Below, one piece after another: positions 25,003 through 34,075 of a DNA stretch of 64,000 nucleotides. This DNA comes from Nocardiopsis metallicus (GTDB taxonomy: Bacteria; Actinomycetota; Actinomycetes; Streptosporangiales; Streptosporangiaceae): NCBI RefSeq assembly GCF_014201115.1, contig NZ_JACHDO010000001.1, positions 2,914,001 to 2,978,000 on the forward strand. The letters are read 5' to 3'. The notes under the pieces are model-generated. The model searched no databases, was not told the DNA's origin, and worked only from the letters and a program-made list of their open reading frames with translations. Made by a program: the position numbers and the translations under genes. How positions within the stretch are numbered: position 1 is the stretch's first letter; every line of letters starts with the position of its first letter.

Positions 25003-25905
25003 ATGCGCACACCCCTGACCACCTTTTCCCTCACACCCATCCCCTCCCTGCACCAGAGGCGCACCCAGCAGATCCGCACGCTCTTGCAGACCGACGCCAC
25101 CGCCCAGGACCACACCGCAGTCGACTACTGCCTGGCCCACCACGCCCTCGAAGGCGCCGAGAGCGCCGCGCGCTCCCACGACGCCACCGCCCTGGACTGG
25201 TACCGGACCCATCCGGGCACGAATGCGGCGCAGCTGTCCATCCCCACCCCCGTGGGGCCACGTGTGGTGATCTCCCCCAACCTGGAAGACCTGCCTCGCT
25301 CGGCGATCTCCGAGACCCCCTACTACGTCCTGGGCCCCACCACCCAGCCAGCCCCACCAGACCTACGCGAACTGGCCGCCGACGCCTACGCTGCGGGCGC
25401 CCGGTTCGGGTTCGCCGATCTACTGGCCAACCACGCCGTCACCCTCTGCCTGCTGCGCCACAAGCAGCTGGGACAAACCCTCGACAGTTGGACCATCACC
25501 CGCCTGCCCGGCACCGTCTTCTGCGACCACGTCGGCGAACCGACCGTGCTCGCCCGCGACCTCGTCCACGAGGCCGGCCACAACTGGCTCAACGACGCCC
25601 TCGTCGCCACCAACTGCAAGCTCAGCGATGAGGTGACGTTCTACTCCCCCTGGAAAGACCAACAGCGGCCCGTGTTCGGGTTCGTCCACGCCTGCTGGGC
25701 TTTCCCCCTGACCATGATCTACACCGCCCGTGCCCTCCCCCACACCAGCGGAGCCCTGCACAGGTTCCTGACCTCCTACCTGGACCAGCAGCGCCCCCTG
25801 CTCGCGGCCACTACCAGTGACCACCCCCGCGCCCTGGAGTTGATCACCCATCCGGAACTGCGCGAGCGCCTTCGCACCATCCACAACGAGGCGCTCAGCC
25901 TGTGA
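25003..25905 (+). CDS. HExxH-type putative peptide beta-hydroxylase
   Basis: A 300-residue protein with HEAGH at residues 189-193 and the downstream pattern YSPW (about 214-217), RPVFGFVHACW (His ~229). This is the signature of the HExxH peptide-modification family (mod_HExxH), members of which are 2-oxoglutarate-dependent peptide beta-hydroxylases found beside radical SAM maturases. Protease activity is therefore not the favoured reading. It overlaps the following hydrolase gene (GTGA) and lies 88 bp after the candidate precursor. Confidence 0.8.
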   Translation: MRTPLTTFSLTPIPSLHQRRTQQIRTLLQTDATAQDHTAVDYCLAHHALEGAESAARSHDATALDWYRTHPGTNAAQLSIPTPVGPRVVISPNLEDLPRSAISETPYYVLGPTTQPAPPDLRELAADAYAAGARFGFADLLANHAVTLCLLRHKQLGQTLDSWTITRLPGTVFCDHVGEPTVLARDLVHEAGHNWLNDALVATNCKLSDEVTFYSPWKDQQRPVFGFVHACWAFPLTMIYTARALPHTSGALHRFLTSYLDQQRPLLAATTSDHPRALELITHPELRERLRTIHNEALSL

Positions 25906-27233
25906 ACCCCACCGGCGCCATGCTCGCCCTCGACGACCCATCGCATGCCCCCGGCGTCATCCTGCGCCTCCACGCCGCTGGCACCCCAGCCACCCAGGCA
26001 CACACCGGGGCAGCGAACCTCGAACTCGGCGCTCCCATCGAGGACGCCAGCGTCTTCAACACCGGATCTGTCGCCAAGCAGGTCATCGCCTACCTATGTG
26101 TGCGAGCCTCCCGCGAGGGGTTGGTCAGCCTGGACCGGCCGGTGCAGGACCTCCTGCCCCGCCTACAGATCGACGATGTGACCCTGGGCGACCTCATCGG
26201 GCACCGCGGCGGCATCCGCGACGCCGAATCACTCCTTTCTCTCGTGGGACTTCGCGACCTCGACCACTACACCGCCGACGATCTACTCGAACTCGCCTAC
26301 CGCCAACGTCACCGCGCCACAGACCCCGACCACTTCCTTTACAGCAACACCGGCTACCTGCTGCTGGCCAAAGCCCTCGAAAAGATGCACGGCACCGATC
26401 TCCACGACCTCGCTACCCGCCAGGTCTTCACTCCCCTGGGCATGACCGGTGCCCGATTCAAGACGGACGTGCGCGAAGTCACCCCCAACGCCGCCGCCAG
26501 CTATCAACCCACCCCCAGCGGCTGGCTCCACCACGAACGCCCCGTCACCCTGCCCGGCCCTGGCTCCCTGTGGTGCACCACCGCCGATCTCGACCAGTGG
26601 CTCACCCACCTGTGGCGAGAGTGGCAACCCGCATCTGGGCGCACGCTTCCCTTCCAAGACAGTGTCAGCTACCGGCCCAGCGATCACCCACCGTTCTCCT
26701 ACGGTCCCGGCTTGTACGCCGACACCTGCTCCGACCAAGCTGCGGTCTTCCACTACGGACACGAGCAGGGATTCTCCGCTGCCGTGCACCTGTTCGACTC
26801 AGGTCTGCGGCTGATCTGCCTGTCCAACCACTCGGGCATCGCCGCTGACCGCCTCGCTGCCACGGCACTGCGCGAGTTCGCTCGCACGCCCGACACCGAC
26901 GCCCATGAACTCCTCAACGATGCCCTCCTCGCCTACCGCTCCCCACAGCCCAAAACAGAGCCGCCAACCGAGGCCTCATACGCACCGCACACGCCCGTGG
27001 GGACCTACGCGTGCGCGGAAGTGCCGGGCACCGTGCGCTTAACACGTAAGGCAGGCGCGCTGTACCTGTGGCGCCGGGGTACCTGTGACCGACTCATCCC
27101 CGCCTCCAAGCCTTCGGTGCTCACCGCCAACGGCTACGCGGTGACTCTGCCGGACGATGCCAGGGATGGGCCAGACAGCTTTGTCCTTGACCTGGATCGT
27201 GCCCCTGGCCTGCGCTATCAACGACTGCCATGA
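25902..27233 (+). CDS. Serine hydrolase, beta-lactamase/D-Ala-D-Ala peptidase fold
   Basis: A 443-residue protein with S56-V-A-K59 (SxxK), Y147-S-N149 (YxN) and a GHEQGF segment in the place of the third motif: the class C beta-lactamase/DD-peptidase/esterase fold. No signal peptide, so cytoplasmic. A C-terminal ~90-residue domain (YAPHTPVGTYACAEVPGTVR) resembles the lipocalin-like tail of such hydrolases. Coupled to the HExxH gene; a peptidase or acyl-transfer step in product maturation is plausible. Confidence 0.8.
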   Translation: MNPTGAMLALDDPSHAPGVILRLHAAGTPATQAHTGAANLELGAPIEDASVFNTGSVAKQVIAYLCVRASREGLVSLDRPVQDLLPRLQIDDVTLGDLIGHRGGIRDAESLLSLVGLRDLDHYTADDLLELAYRQRHRATDPDHFLYSNTGYLLLAKALEKMHGTDLHDLATRQVFTPLGMTGARFKTDVREVTPNAAASYQPTPSGWLHHERPVTLPGPGSLWCTTADLDQWLTHLWREWQPASGRTLPFQDSVSYRPSDHPPFSYGPGLYADTCSDQAAVFHYGHEQGFSAAVHLFDSGLRLICLSNHSGIAADRLAATALREFARTPDTDAHELLNDALLAYRSPQPKTEPPTEASYAPHTPVGTYACAEVPGTVRLTRKAGALYLWRRGTCDRLIPASKPSVLTANGYAVTLPDDARDGPDSFVLDLDRAPGLRYQRLP

Positions 27234-27440
27234 CTACGTTCCGATGGGGCAAGTCCGTTTTCTCACGAAACCCTTGAGGATTTCAGCGTCTTACCAGCGA
27301 CCAAACATGAAATCCCCTCACTCGACATGGGCAGCTTCACCTGCACAAACCCATCATCGGGGTCTGGGGGTAACGAATTCAGGGCATAGTGGCAGCGACA
27401 TGGCGTTCTATGCTGAGGATTCCTGACATCGAAGGTGGGT

Positions 27441-28526
27441 GTGTCCCTCGTGCTGTGCGGTCACTGCGGGCGTGCACGCATCAGTGCCCAACGGGGTGGG
27501 TGTGCCTGTGTCCCCCCGAGCTTCTGGCAGTCCGAACCAGTGCTGCGCGCGGTCCAAGACCAGGATGCGGCCGCCGTGATCCGTCTGGCCTGCGACCAGC
27601 TCGCCGGGCTGTCCCAGGAGGGTGTGGCCCGCATGACGGGGCTGGCCTCCAGCACCATCAGCCGCATCCTCGCCGGCGCCCCCTTGACCCGCGCTGATCG
27701 CGCCCAGCAGGCGTTGACCGGTATGGGTGCTCCGCCGCCCCGACCACGCACTGAGACCGCTCCCAGCCCTGGGCTTGGGCCGGTGCAGCGCCTGCTGGAG
27801 CAACCCGAATGCGTCGATGCTGCCGCCGTTGCGGTCCTGGGCACGATGTTGGCTGCCCAGCGGCGGCTGGACGACCACGTGGGCGCTGAGATCGTGTTGC
27901 CCTCGGCCCGCTCACATGCGCAGATCATGGACGTGGCCGCTGACCGGGCCCGCGGCCCGCACGCGGAGGGTCTGCGGGTGGTGGCCGCTGAATGGATCCA
28001 GTTCGAGGGGTGGCTGCTGGCCTCCACCGGGCGGCTCCACCAGGCAGTGCAGGTGCTCGAGCGCGCTGCGGTCCTGGCCCAGGAGCTGAACGAGGGGACG
28101 TTGCTGGCCCAGGCGTACAACTTCGTGGCCTATACCGACCGGCGCCGCGGGGATGTCCCGGCGTTCTTGTCCGGGTTCTTGCGCGCCTATCACACGCCCG
28201 GGGCGCACCCGGCCCAGCGTGTGGGGGACGCGATTCAGGCCGCCCACGGCCAGGCCCTGCTGGGGCAACGGGAGGACGCCCGCCGTTTGCTGGATGAGGC
28301 CGCGACTTTGGCCGAGCATGCCGCTACCTTGCCGCCCCCGCCCACGGCCTACTGGCTCAACGAGCAGTTTCACCGGCTGAACCTGGGGTTGGCCCATCAC
28401 GGGTTGGGGGAGGCCGATGTCGCGGTCGATCTGATCTCCTCAGGCCTGGCGGGCCTGCCCGCGGACCAGCGTGCAGCGGACTGGACAGTGGAGTACCGCG
28501 AGGCTTTGGAACGGGCCCGTCAGTAG
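27441..28526 (+). CDS. Zn-knuckle/HTH regulator with helical repeats
   Basis: About 361 residues. The Cys cluster CGHCGRARISAQRGGCAC is at the N-terminus, the HTH is LSQEGVARMTGLASSTISRIL, and a long TPR-like helical domain follows (ERAAVLAQELNEGTLLAQAY, ARRLLDEAATLAEHA). GTG 27441 is chosen (GAAGG 5 nt upstream); 27435 and 27450 are alternatives. Likely transcription regulator of the adjacent operons. Confidence 0.7.
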   Translation: MSLVLCGHCGRARISAQRGGCACVPPSFWQSEPVLRAVQDQDAAAVIRLACDQLAGLSQEGVARMTGLASSTISRILAGAPLTRADRAQQALTGMGAPPPRPRTETAPSPGLGPVQRLLEQPECVDAAAVAVLGTMLAAQRRLDDHVGAEIVLPSARSHAQIMDVAADRARGPHAEGLRVVAAEWIQFEGWLLASTGRLHQAVQVLERAAVLAQELNEGTLLAQAYNFVAYTDRRRGDVPAFLSGFLRAYHTPGAHPAQRVGDAIQAAHGQALLGQREDARRLLDEAATLAEHAATLPPPPTAYWLNEQFHRLNLGLAHHGLGEADVAVDLISSGLAGLPADQRAADWTVEYREALERARQ

Positions 28527-28545
28527 AAGGTGGGAAGGGACAAGC

Positions 28546-29937
28546 GTGGTCTGCGGTAACTGTGATCTGGCCTGGAGAATGTGCCGGTGTGTTCCCGCCT
28601 GGATCGTGGCCGATCCTCAGTTCCGTACTTGGGTGCGGGCACGGGATCTGACCCCCATCGTGCGGTTCCTGTTGACCCACACCGAGCTGCGGCAAACCCA
28701 GGTCGGTGCGGTGTTGGGCGGGTTGCGCCAGGGCACCATCTCCAAGATCAACTCCGGTGCGCTGCGGGTGCAGGACCGTCGCACCCTCGAACATGCTCTG
28801 GCACGGTTTCAGGAAGAGTCGCTCCCCTCCCAGGTGTCAGCGCCCGCCCCCAGGGAACCCTTGACGGGAGAAAATCCCACCTGGGGGGAGCCTGGCGCCT
28901 TGGCCTGTCTGGACACCGCACTCGCACACCAACCCACACGACGCTCGGCCATGGCCACCGCGGGCTCGGCCCTGGTGATGGGGTGGGCCCTGGCCGATAC
29001 CCCCTCTACCGGATCGGTGGCCGATCCCCCCGTCTCCGATGCGCTGTGCGAGCAGATGGCCGAGCTGGTCGATGCCATCCGCATGGCTGATGCCCAAGGC
29101 GGGGCCAGCGCCGCGCTGCGCGCGAGTGTGCGCCCCCAGCTGGAGTTCTTGCGCCGCCTCCTGGACGAGGCCGCAGTCACCCCCGCGCAGCGGCGTCAGC
29201 TGATGAGCATCACCGCCGACCTGACCGGCCTGGCCGGATGGATGGCGGTGGACGCCGGCGATGCGGACGCGCAACAACTGCTCACGGCCGGGCTACGGCT
29301 GGCCCATGCCGCCCAGGACCCGCTGCTGGGCGCCGGCATCATCTCCTACCTGGCCGTGCACGCCTACAGCCAGGGCCAGGGCCAAGAGGCGGCGCTCATG
29401 GCCTCCACCGCACTGCACCGTGTCCAAGGGCTGGCCAGCCCGCGGGTGGAGTGTTTGCTGTGGATCCGCCAAGCCCGCGGACACTCAGCCTCAGGCGATG
29501 AGCTGCGCGCCCGCACCGCCGTGGAACAGGCCCAGCGCGCTTTCGCCCAGGGGCCCCGGGAGGAGGATCCCCGGTGGCTGTACTGGATCGACGAGGGCGA
29601 GGTGGCCTGCCAGAGCGGGACCGTGCTGTTGGAAACCGGACACCCCGAGCAGGCCCTGGCACAGATCGACCGGGCCCTGCTGGGGTACAGCCCCGCACAC
29701 CGACGCAACCAGGCCAGCGCCCAGGTCAGGGCAGCCAAGACCCTGATCGGAATGGGTGAGCCCGAAGAGGCCAGCGTGCGCGCCCACCGGGTTTTGGACC
29801 AGATCACGGACCTGAACTCGGGCCGCACCACCAAGCAGGTGCGGGACCTGCTCGCCCAGCTGTCCCCCCACCGCGACCTCACCGATGTGGCCGAGGTCTT
29901 CGACCGTGCCCGCCCCCTTTTGGAGCCTGCCCCGTGA
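28546..29937 (+). CDS. Zn-knuckle/HTH regulator with TPR domain
   Basis: A 463-residue paralogue of the preceding gene, starting VVCGNCDLAWRMCRCVP, with HTH at about 45-75 (RQTQVGAVLGGLRQGTISKI) and C-terminal TPR-like repeats (QQLLTAGLRLAHAAQDPLLG, ALAQIDRALLGYSPAHRRNQ). GTG 28546 has a GGAAGGGA site. It overlaps the HAD gene by GTGA, unusual for a pure regulator. Confidence 0.7.
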   Translation: MVCGNCDLAWRMCRCVPAWIVADPQFRTWVRARDLTPIVRFLLTHTELRQTQVGAVLGGLRQGTISKINSGALRVQDRRTLEHALARFQEESLPSQVSAPAPREPLTGENPTWGEPGALACLDTALAHQPTRRSAMATAGSALVMGWALADTPSTGSVADPPVSDALCEQMAELVDAIRMADAQGGASAALRASVRPQLEFLRRLLDEAAVTPAQRRQLMSITADLTGLAGWMAVDAGDADAQQLLTAGLRLAHAAQDPLLGAGIISYLAVHAYSQGQGQEAALMASTALHRVQGLASPRVECLLWIRQARGHSASGDELRARTAVEQAQRAFAQGPREEDPRWLYWIDEGEVACQSGTVLLETGHPEQALAQIDRALLGYSPAHRRNQASAQVRAAKTLIGMGEPEEASVRAHRVLDQITDLNSGRTTKQVRDLLAQLSPHRDLTDVAEVFDRARPLLEPAP

Positions 29938-30656
29938 GCTCACCTGTCCTGGTGCTGTGGGACATCGACCGCACCCTGCTCTATGTCGGCAACACCGACC
30001 GACTCATCTACCGCGAACTCGCCCACGACCTTCTCGGCCATCCGGCCCAGCACCTGCCGGCCAAAGGAACCGGCCGCACCGTGCCCCTGGCCGTGCGCGA
30101 GCTGCTGCAACGCAACGGTGCCCCTGACGCGGATCTGGACGCCTTGGTCAAGCAGGCCCTGGAGGAACTTCCCGACCGGCTCGATGAGTACCGATCGCAC
30201 ATGCTCGAACACGGGCACCTCCTCCCGGGGGCCGCACAAGCCGTGGAGGCCGTGCACGCCCACCCCGGGTGGGTGCCCAGCGTGGTCACCGGCAACCTGC
30301 AACGCAGCGCCCAGATCAAGCTGGAGGCCTTCGGGCTGGCTCCCTGCATCGACTCCGCGCTGGGCGGCTACTCCAGCGACGACCCCCACCGCCCCCACCT
30401 GGTGGCCCGCGCCCAACAGCGCGCCCAGGCCGCCTGGGGTGCGACCTTCGACCGCACGAACACGGTGATCATCGGGGATTCGCTCGAAGACGTCACCACC
30501 GGGGTGGAAGGCGGGGCGCGGGTGATCGGTGTGGCCTCGGGCACCACACCAGCCCAGCAGCTACACCAGGCCGGCGCTGACCGGGTGCTCGCCGACCTGA
30601 CCCACCTGGCGGCGCTGCAAGAGGTCGTTACCGCCCTCACCACCACTTCGCAGTGA
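29934..30656 (+). CDS. HAD-superfamily hydrolase (phosphatase)
   Basis: A 240-residue protein with HAD motif I DIDRTLL (D-x-D-x-T), motif II TGNLQRS and motif IV IIGDSLEDV, i.e. the phosphoglycolate-phosphatase-like subgroup with a helical cap. Expected to remove a phosphate from a small metabolite. Given the kinases upstream, it may reverse or process a phosphorylated intermediate. GTG start overlaps the regulator stop. Confidence 0.85.
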   Translation: MSSPVLVLWDIDRTLLYVGNTDRLIYRELAHDLLGHPAQHLPAKGTGRTVPLAVRELLQRNGAPDADLDALVKQALEELPDRLDEYRSHMLEHGHLLPGAAQAVEAVHAHPGWVPSVVTGNLQRSAQIKLEAFGLAPCIDSALGGYSSDDPHRPHLVARAQQRAQAAWGATFDRTNTVIIGDSLEDVTTGVEGGARVIGVASGTTPAQQLHQAGADRVLADLTHLAALQEVVTALTTTSQ

Positions 30657-30690
30657 AACTATGCGCAGGCAAAAGCACACGTATCGAAAA

Positions 30691-30738
30691 TCGAATCTGA
30701 TATTCGAACACGGGGAATACGAGGAATACTAGGAATAT
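30691..30738 (+). promoter_or_regulatory. Promoter region with inverted repeat and three 9-bp direct repeats
   Basis: An AT-rich island in an otherwise GC-rich operon. It holds an inverted repeat TCGAAT-5 nt-ATTCGA (30691-30707) and three tandem 9-bp units GGGGAATAC, GAGGAATAC, TAGGAATAT (30712-30738), each carrying GGAATA. Direct repeats of this spacing are typical binding sites for activators. They sit 49 bp before the roadblock gene that heads the PKS operon. Confidence 0.6.
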
Positions 30739-30786
30739 TCCTGTGTGGAATGGAGTGATCACAGCTTCGCTCCCATAGTGAGGGGC

Positions 30787-31230
30787 ATGGCCGAACACAC
30801 CCCTTCACCACCCCGAACGGTGCCCGACCTTTTGTCGGACTTCGTACACACCACCCCCGGCGCCGACCACGTCGTGGTCTTCACCCACGACAGTCTCGTG
30901 CACGCCTACTCGTCGGGGTTGTCGATGCAGCACGCCGAACAGTGGTCCGCCCTGCTGGGGGGCCTGTGGTCCATGGCCGACCGGTGGGCCAGGGTCGTCG
31001 ACCGCGGCGCGTGCGACCACATCCTGCACAAGGACCAGGCGGGTCGTGTCCTCATCCTCCCCGCCACGCCCGGGTGCGGTATCGGTCTGTTGTTGAGCGC
31101 GGATGCCGACATCAAGAAGGTCGCCTTCGCCGCCCAGACCTTCGTCGACTCCCTCGGCTCCCGCCTGCCCCAGGAGGTCCCCACCACGGTGGGGGCGGCC
31201 CTGCACCTCAGGGGAGAGCGGGCAGCATGA
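30787..31230 (+). CDS. Roadblock/LC7-domain protein (CvnB-like)
   Basis: A 147-residue roadblock protein: VPDLLSDFVHTTPGADHVVV, then AEQWSALLGGLWSMADRWAR and LLLSADADIKKVAFAAQTFV fit the family. In conservons such proteins act with DUF742 and a Ras-like GTPase in a signalling complex. Here no histidine kinase precedes it. It is coupled (ATGA) to the DUF742-containing gene. Confidence 0.8.
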   Translation: MAEHTPSPPRTVPDLLSDFVHTTPGADHVVVFTHDSLVHAYSSGLSMQHAEQWSALLGGLWSMADRWARVVDRGACDHILHKDQAGRVLILPATPGCGIGLLLSADADIKKVAFAAQTFVDSLGSRLPQEVPTTVGAALHLRGERAA

Positions 31231-32066
31231 TCACCGCGCACTTCACCCCCCGTACCAACCCGCTCCGGGCCACCGCCCGCGCCCCCCGGCTGCGGATCAG
31301 CGAGTTCACCCTGGTCGCTCCGGCCTTCCACGCCCCCGCTCCCGATCTGGGAGCCAGCGACCCCCAGTCCCGAATCCTGGCGCTGGCCTGGCAGTCCTTG
31401 GAGCCGCTGTCGGTGGTCGAGCTCGCCGACCAGGCGGGTTTCCCGGTCGCCTTGACCATGGTCGCCATCACCCACCTGATCGACGACCGCCGACTCGTGC
31501 CCTGCTCCCCCGTGGCGGCTTCGGGCGGTGCTGGGGCGCTGGAACAGATCCTGCAGGCCCTGCAGGGACACCCCCCGCAGGCGGTGACCGCCAAACTGCT
31601 GGTGACGGCGCCCATGTCGGGGGAGCCGGAGCTGCGCGCGCTGTTGGGCCATGTGGGGGCGATCCACCCCAGTACGAGCCAGGGCGCCGAGGTGCTCTAC
31701 GCCCTGCAGCGCAGCACCGACACGCTCAACCTGGCTATGACCGGTGTGTGCGGCCTGCCCCCGCTCATCTCCCTGTGGCCGGACCTGACACGCAACGCCG
31801 AAGCCCTCGTGCTGCTGGTGCGCGACACCGACCTGGACCAGGGCCGTGACATCGCGGCCTGGCTCGGTGAGCAAACCGGGGTCCCGGTCGTGGTCGCGGT
31901 GCACCTGGCCAGTGAGAACGAACTGGACGCACCCCAGGTGCGCGAGGCGTTGTCGGTGCCCGAGCGTGTGCCGGTGGTGATGATCGACGCCCACGACCCG
32001 TACTCGGTTACCTCGGTGCTGCGCGATGTGTGCCACCACCTGACCCGTCTGGAGGGGTGGGGATGA
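31227..32066 (+). CDS. DUF742-GTPase-like fusion (CvnC/CvnD-like)
   Basis: A 279-residue protein. Residues ~20-105 resemble DUF742 (RISEFTLVAPAFH...LSVVELADQAGFPVALTMVAITHLIDDRRL). The rest resembles the CvnD Ras-like GTPase, but the P-loop position reads KLLVTAPMSGEPELRAL with no GxxxxGK, so nucleotide binding is doubtful. Conservons normally encode these as two proteins. A fused, P-loop-less form suggests a signalling scaffold repurposed for this biosynthetic operon. Confidence 0.6.
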   Translation: MITAHFTPRTNPLRATARAPRLRISEFTLVAPAFHAPAPDLGASDPQSRILALAWQSLEPLSVVELADQAGFPVALTMVAITHLIDDRRLVPCSPVAASGGAGALEQILQALQGHPPQAVTAKLLVTAPMSGEPELRALLGHVGAIHPSTSQGAEVLYALQRSTDTLNLAMTGVCGLPPLISLWPDLTRNAEALVLLVRDTDLDQGRDIAAWLGEQTGVPVVVAVHLASENELDAPQVREALSVPERVPVVMIDAHDPYSVTSVLRDVCHHLTRLEGWG

Positions 32067-33334
32067 GCCGCATCATGATCGCCGGGGCCGGGCACGCCGG
32101 CCTGGGGTTGGCCACGCACTTGGTCCGTTCCGACGCTGACCTGCACGTGGACCTGTACACCATTCACACCACCGAGGAACTCCTGCGCGCCCCGCGGCTG
32201 ACGCAGATGAGCTTTCCCACCGTGTACGAGCTGGAACAGAACGCTCACCTGGACTTTTGGTCGGGGCTCTCACCAGTCTTTCGTGACATCTCCTTCGCGG
32301 TCTCCCCAGGGGATGGGACCCGTCAGTCCTTCGTGGGCCAGCAGCGGCGTGTGGGGACCGCGATCGACCACGGCGCCAAGACCGCGGCCTGGTTGCAGCA
32401 GGTCGAACGCCAGGACACCAACCCGGGCGGGGCGTTCATCCACGTGCAAACCGTGCAGGCGCAAACCCTCGCCTGGTTCGCGAAGAGCGGCATGTATGAC
32501 CTGGTGATCGTGGCCACCGGCGACAGCGACACCCAACTGGGTTCGTTGTTTTCACAGGTGTCCGTCTCTCCCACCACCCGGGTGATCGTCCAGGCCCACT
32601 TCGAGGGCGCCCCCCAGGGCCCTGACGTGCAGGTGACCACTACCCCGCACGGGGAGATCTTCGCCTACCCGGTGCTGGCCGCCCACTGGGAACCGGCCCT
32701 GCCGGGTCAGGAGGCGCCCGCGCCGGAGCTGGTTCCGGCCACCGCCGTGCAGGTCTACGCCCGCGCCGGTGGGCCGATGGACCCCACCACCGAAGGCGTC
32801 ACGTTCTCCCGGCGCGCGGAGAACCTGAGTGCGGGCTGGGCGCACGCCCACCGCACCCTGGCCGAGCACACCCCCGAGCTGGCCGCCTGGGCCGCCCAGG
32901 CGCCCTGTTTGGAGCAGTCCCGGCTGCTGCGGCCCATCACCCCGCGGGTGCGCCGCCCGCTCACCCAGCTCAACGGCACCCCGGTACTGGGGATCGGGGA
33001 TGTGGTGCTCACGGTCGACCCCACCTCGGGCCAGGGCGCCAACGCCTCCACCCGGGTGGCGCGCGTGGTGGCCGACCACATCCTGGCTCGCCTCGAACAG
33101 GGCAAGCCGCTGGCTGATGCCGCGTTCTTGGAGGGCGCCTACCAGGACTACTGGGACCAGCACGGCCAGCACACGAGCGTGTTCAACAACCTGGTCACCG
33201 ACTTCTGGTCCGGGAAGCTGCCCCCGTACATGACCGAGCGCTTCGCCCACAACTTCACCGACCAGGACCAGGCCGACCGCATGGTGGTCGGCTGGGACGA
33301 CCCCTCCACCCTGGACTGGCTCCTGACCCCCTAA
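32063..33334 (+). CDS. FAD-dependent monooxygenase, styrene monooxygenase (StyA)-like
   Basis: A 423-residue flavoprotein with dinucleotide-binding GAGHAGLGLATHL at residues 6-18 and the StyA-type segment VLGIGDVVLTVDPTSGQGANASTRVA (FAD pyrophosphate contact) near residue 310. StyA enzymes epoxidise alkenes or indoles using FADH2 from a separate reductase; no reductase is adjacent. It overlaps the DUF742 fusion by ATGA and would oxidise an aromatic or alkene unit in this pathway. Confidence 0.8.
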   Translation: MSRIMIAGAGHAGLGLATHLVRSDADLHVDLYTIHTTEELLRAPRLTQMSFPTVYELEQNAHLDFWSGLSPVFRDISFAVSPGDGTRQSFVGQQRRVGTAIDHGAKTAAWLQQVERQDTNPGGAFIHVQTVQAQTLAWFAKSGMYDLVIVATGDSDTQLGSLFSQVSVSPTTRVIVQAHFEGAPQGPDVQVTTTPHGEIFAYPVLAAHWEPALPGQEAPAPELVPATAVQVYARAGGPMDPTTEGVTFSRRAENLSAGWAHAHRTLAEHTPELAAWAAQAPCLEQSRLLRPITPRVRRPLTQLNGTPVLGIGDVVLTVDPTSGQGANASTRVARVVADHILARLEQGKPLADAAFLEGAYQDYWDQHGQHTSVFNNLVTDFWSGKLPPYMTERFAHNFTDQDQADRMVVGWDDPSTLDWLLTP

Positions 33335-33388
33335 CCCCTTTCTCCCCGCACCCCTATGGCGGCCCGGCCGCCGATGCGAGGTACCCCC

Positions 33389-34075
33389 ATGCCTGAAACC
33401 GCCCCGCCCCGCCCCAACGAAGCCAACCGCAGCATCTACAACCGCCTGGTCATGCAGGCCATCTACACCCTGTGGGTGCACTGGATCAGCCACCGGCTGG
33501 CCTGGGGCATCTCCAACCGGTGGATCCGCCGCGCCTACCGCACCTGGCCCGGAGCCGCGCACCTGACCATCGGCCCCGGCAACGGCCGCTTCCTGCGTTT
33601 CCTGCCGCCGCGGGTGCAGGTGCTGCACCTGATGGACCTCAACGCCTCCTGCCTGACCATGGCCGCCCGCGTCGTGGGCGGGCGCACCCTCACCCCCCAC
33701 GCCCACCTGCAGGACGTGCTGGCCCGGTGGAAGGACCTGGACGAGGCCAGCCTGGACAGCATCGACTGCATGATGGTCATGCACTGCCTGCGCGGGACCT
33801 CCATCGCCGACAAGGCTGCCTTCTTCGCCGAAGCCCGCCGGGTGCTGAAAGAGGGCGGGGTGTTCTTCGGCGCCACCGTCCTGTCCGGCGGCAGCGGAGT
33901 GCGCGTCAACCGCTTCGCCCGGCTGCTCCTGAACCTGTACAACGGCCGCAAGAACGTCTTCGCCAACACCGGCGACACCTCCGACGACCTCGTACGCGAG
34001 CTGCGCACCCACTTCCCCGACGCTGACATCAACGTGCAGGGCTGCACCGGCACGTGGGTGGCGGTGAAGCGATGA
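33389..34075 (+). CDS. SAM-dependent methyltransferase
   Basis: A 228-residue class I methyltransferase. Motif I is LTIGPGNGRFLRFLP, LMDLNAS is the ribose-binding acid region, and RRVLKEGGVFFG is the post-motif III strand. ATG 33389 follows a short gap after the monooxygenase and the stop overlaps the PKS start. Likely methylates the polyketide or a coupled unit. Confidence 0.75.
   Translation: MPETAPPRPNEANRSIYNRLVMQAIYTLWVHWISHRLAWGISNRWIRRAYRTWPGAAHLTIGPGNGRFLRFLPPRVQVLHLMDLNASCLTMAARVVGGRTLTPHAHLQDVLARWKDLDEASLDSIDCMMVMHCLRGTSIADKAAFFAEARRVLKEGGVFFGATVLSGGSGVRVNRFARLLLNLYNGRKNVFANTGDTSDDLVRELRTHFPDADINVQGCTGTWVAVKR

Noticed and set aside
25003..25905. Zn metalloprotease on the basis of HEAGH alone
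   Set aside because: The downstream YSPW and RPxxGxxHA pattern fits the HExxH peptide-modification family better.
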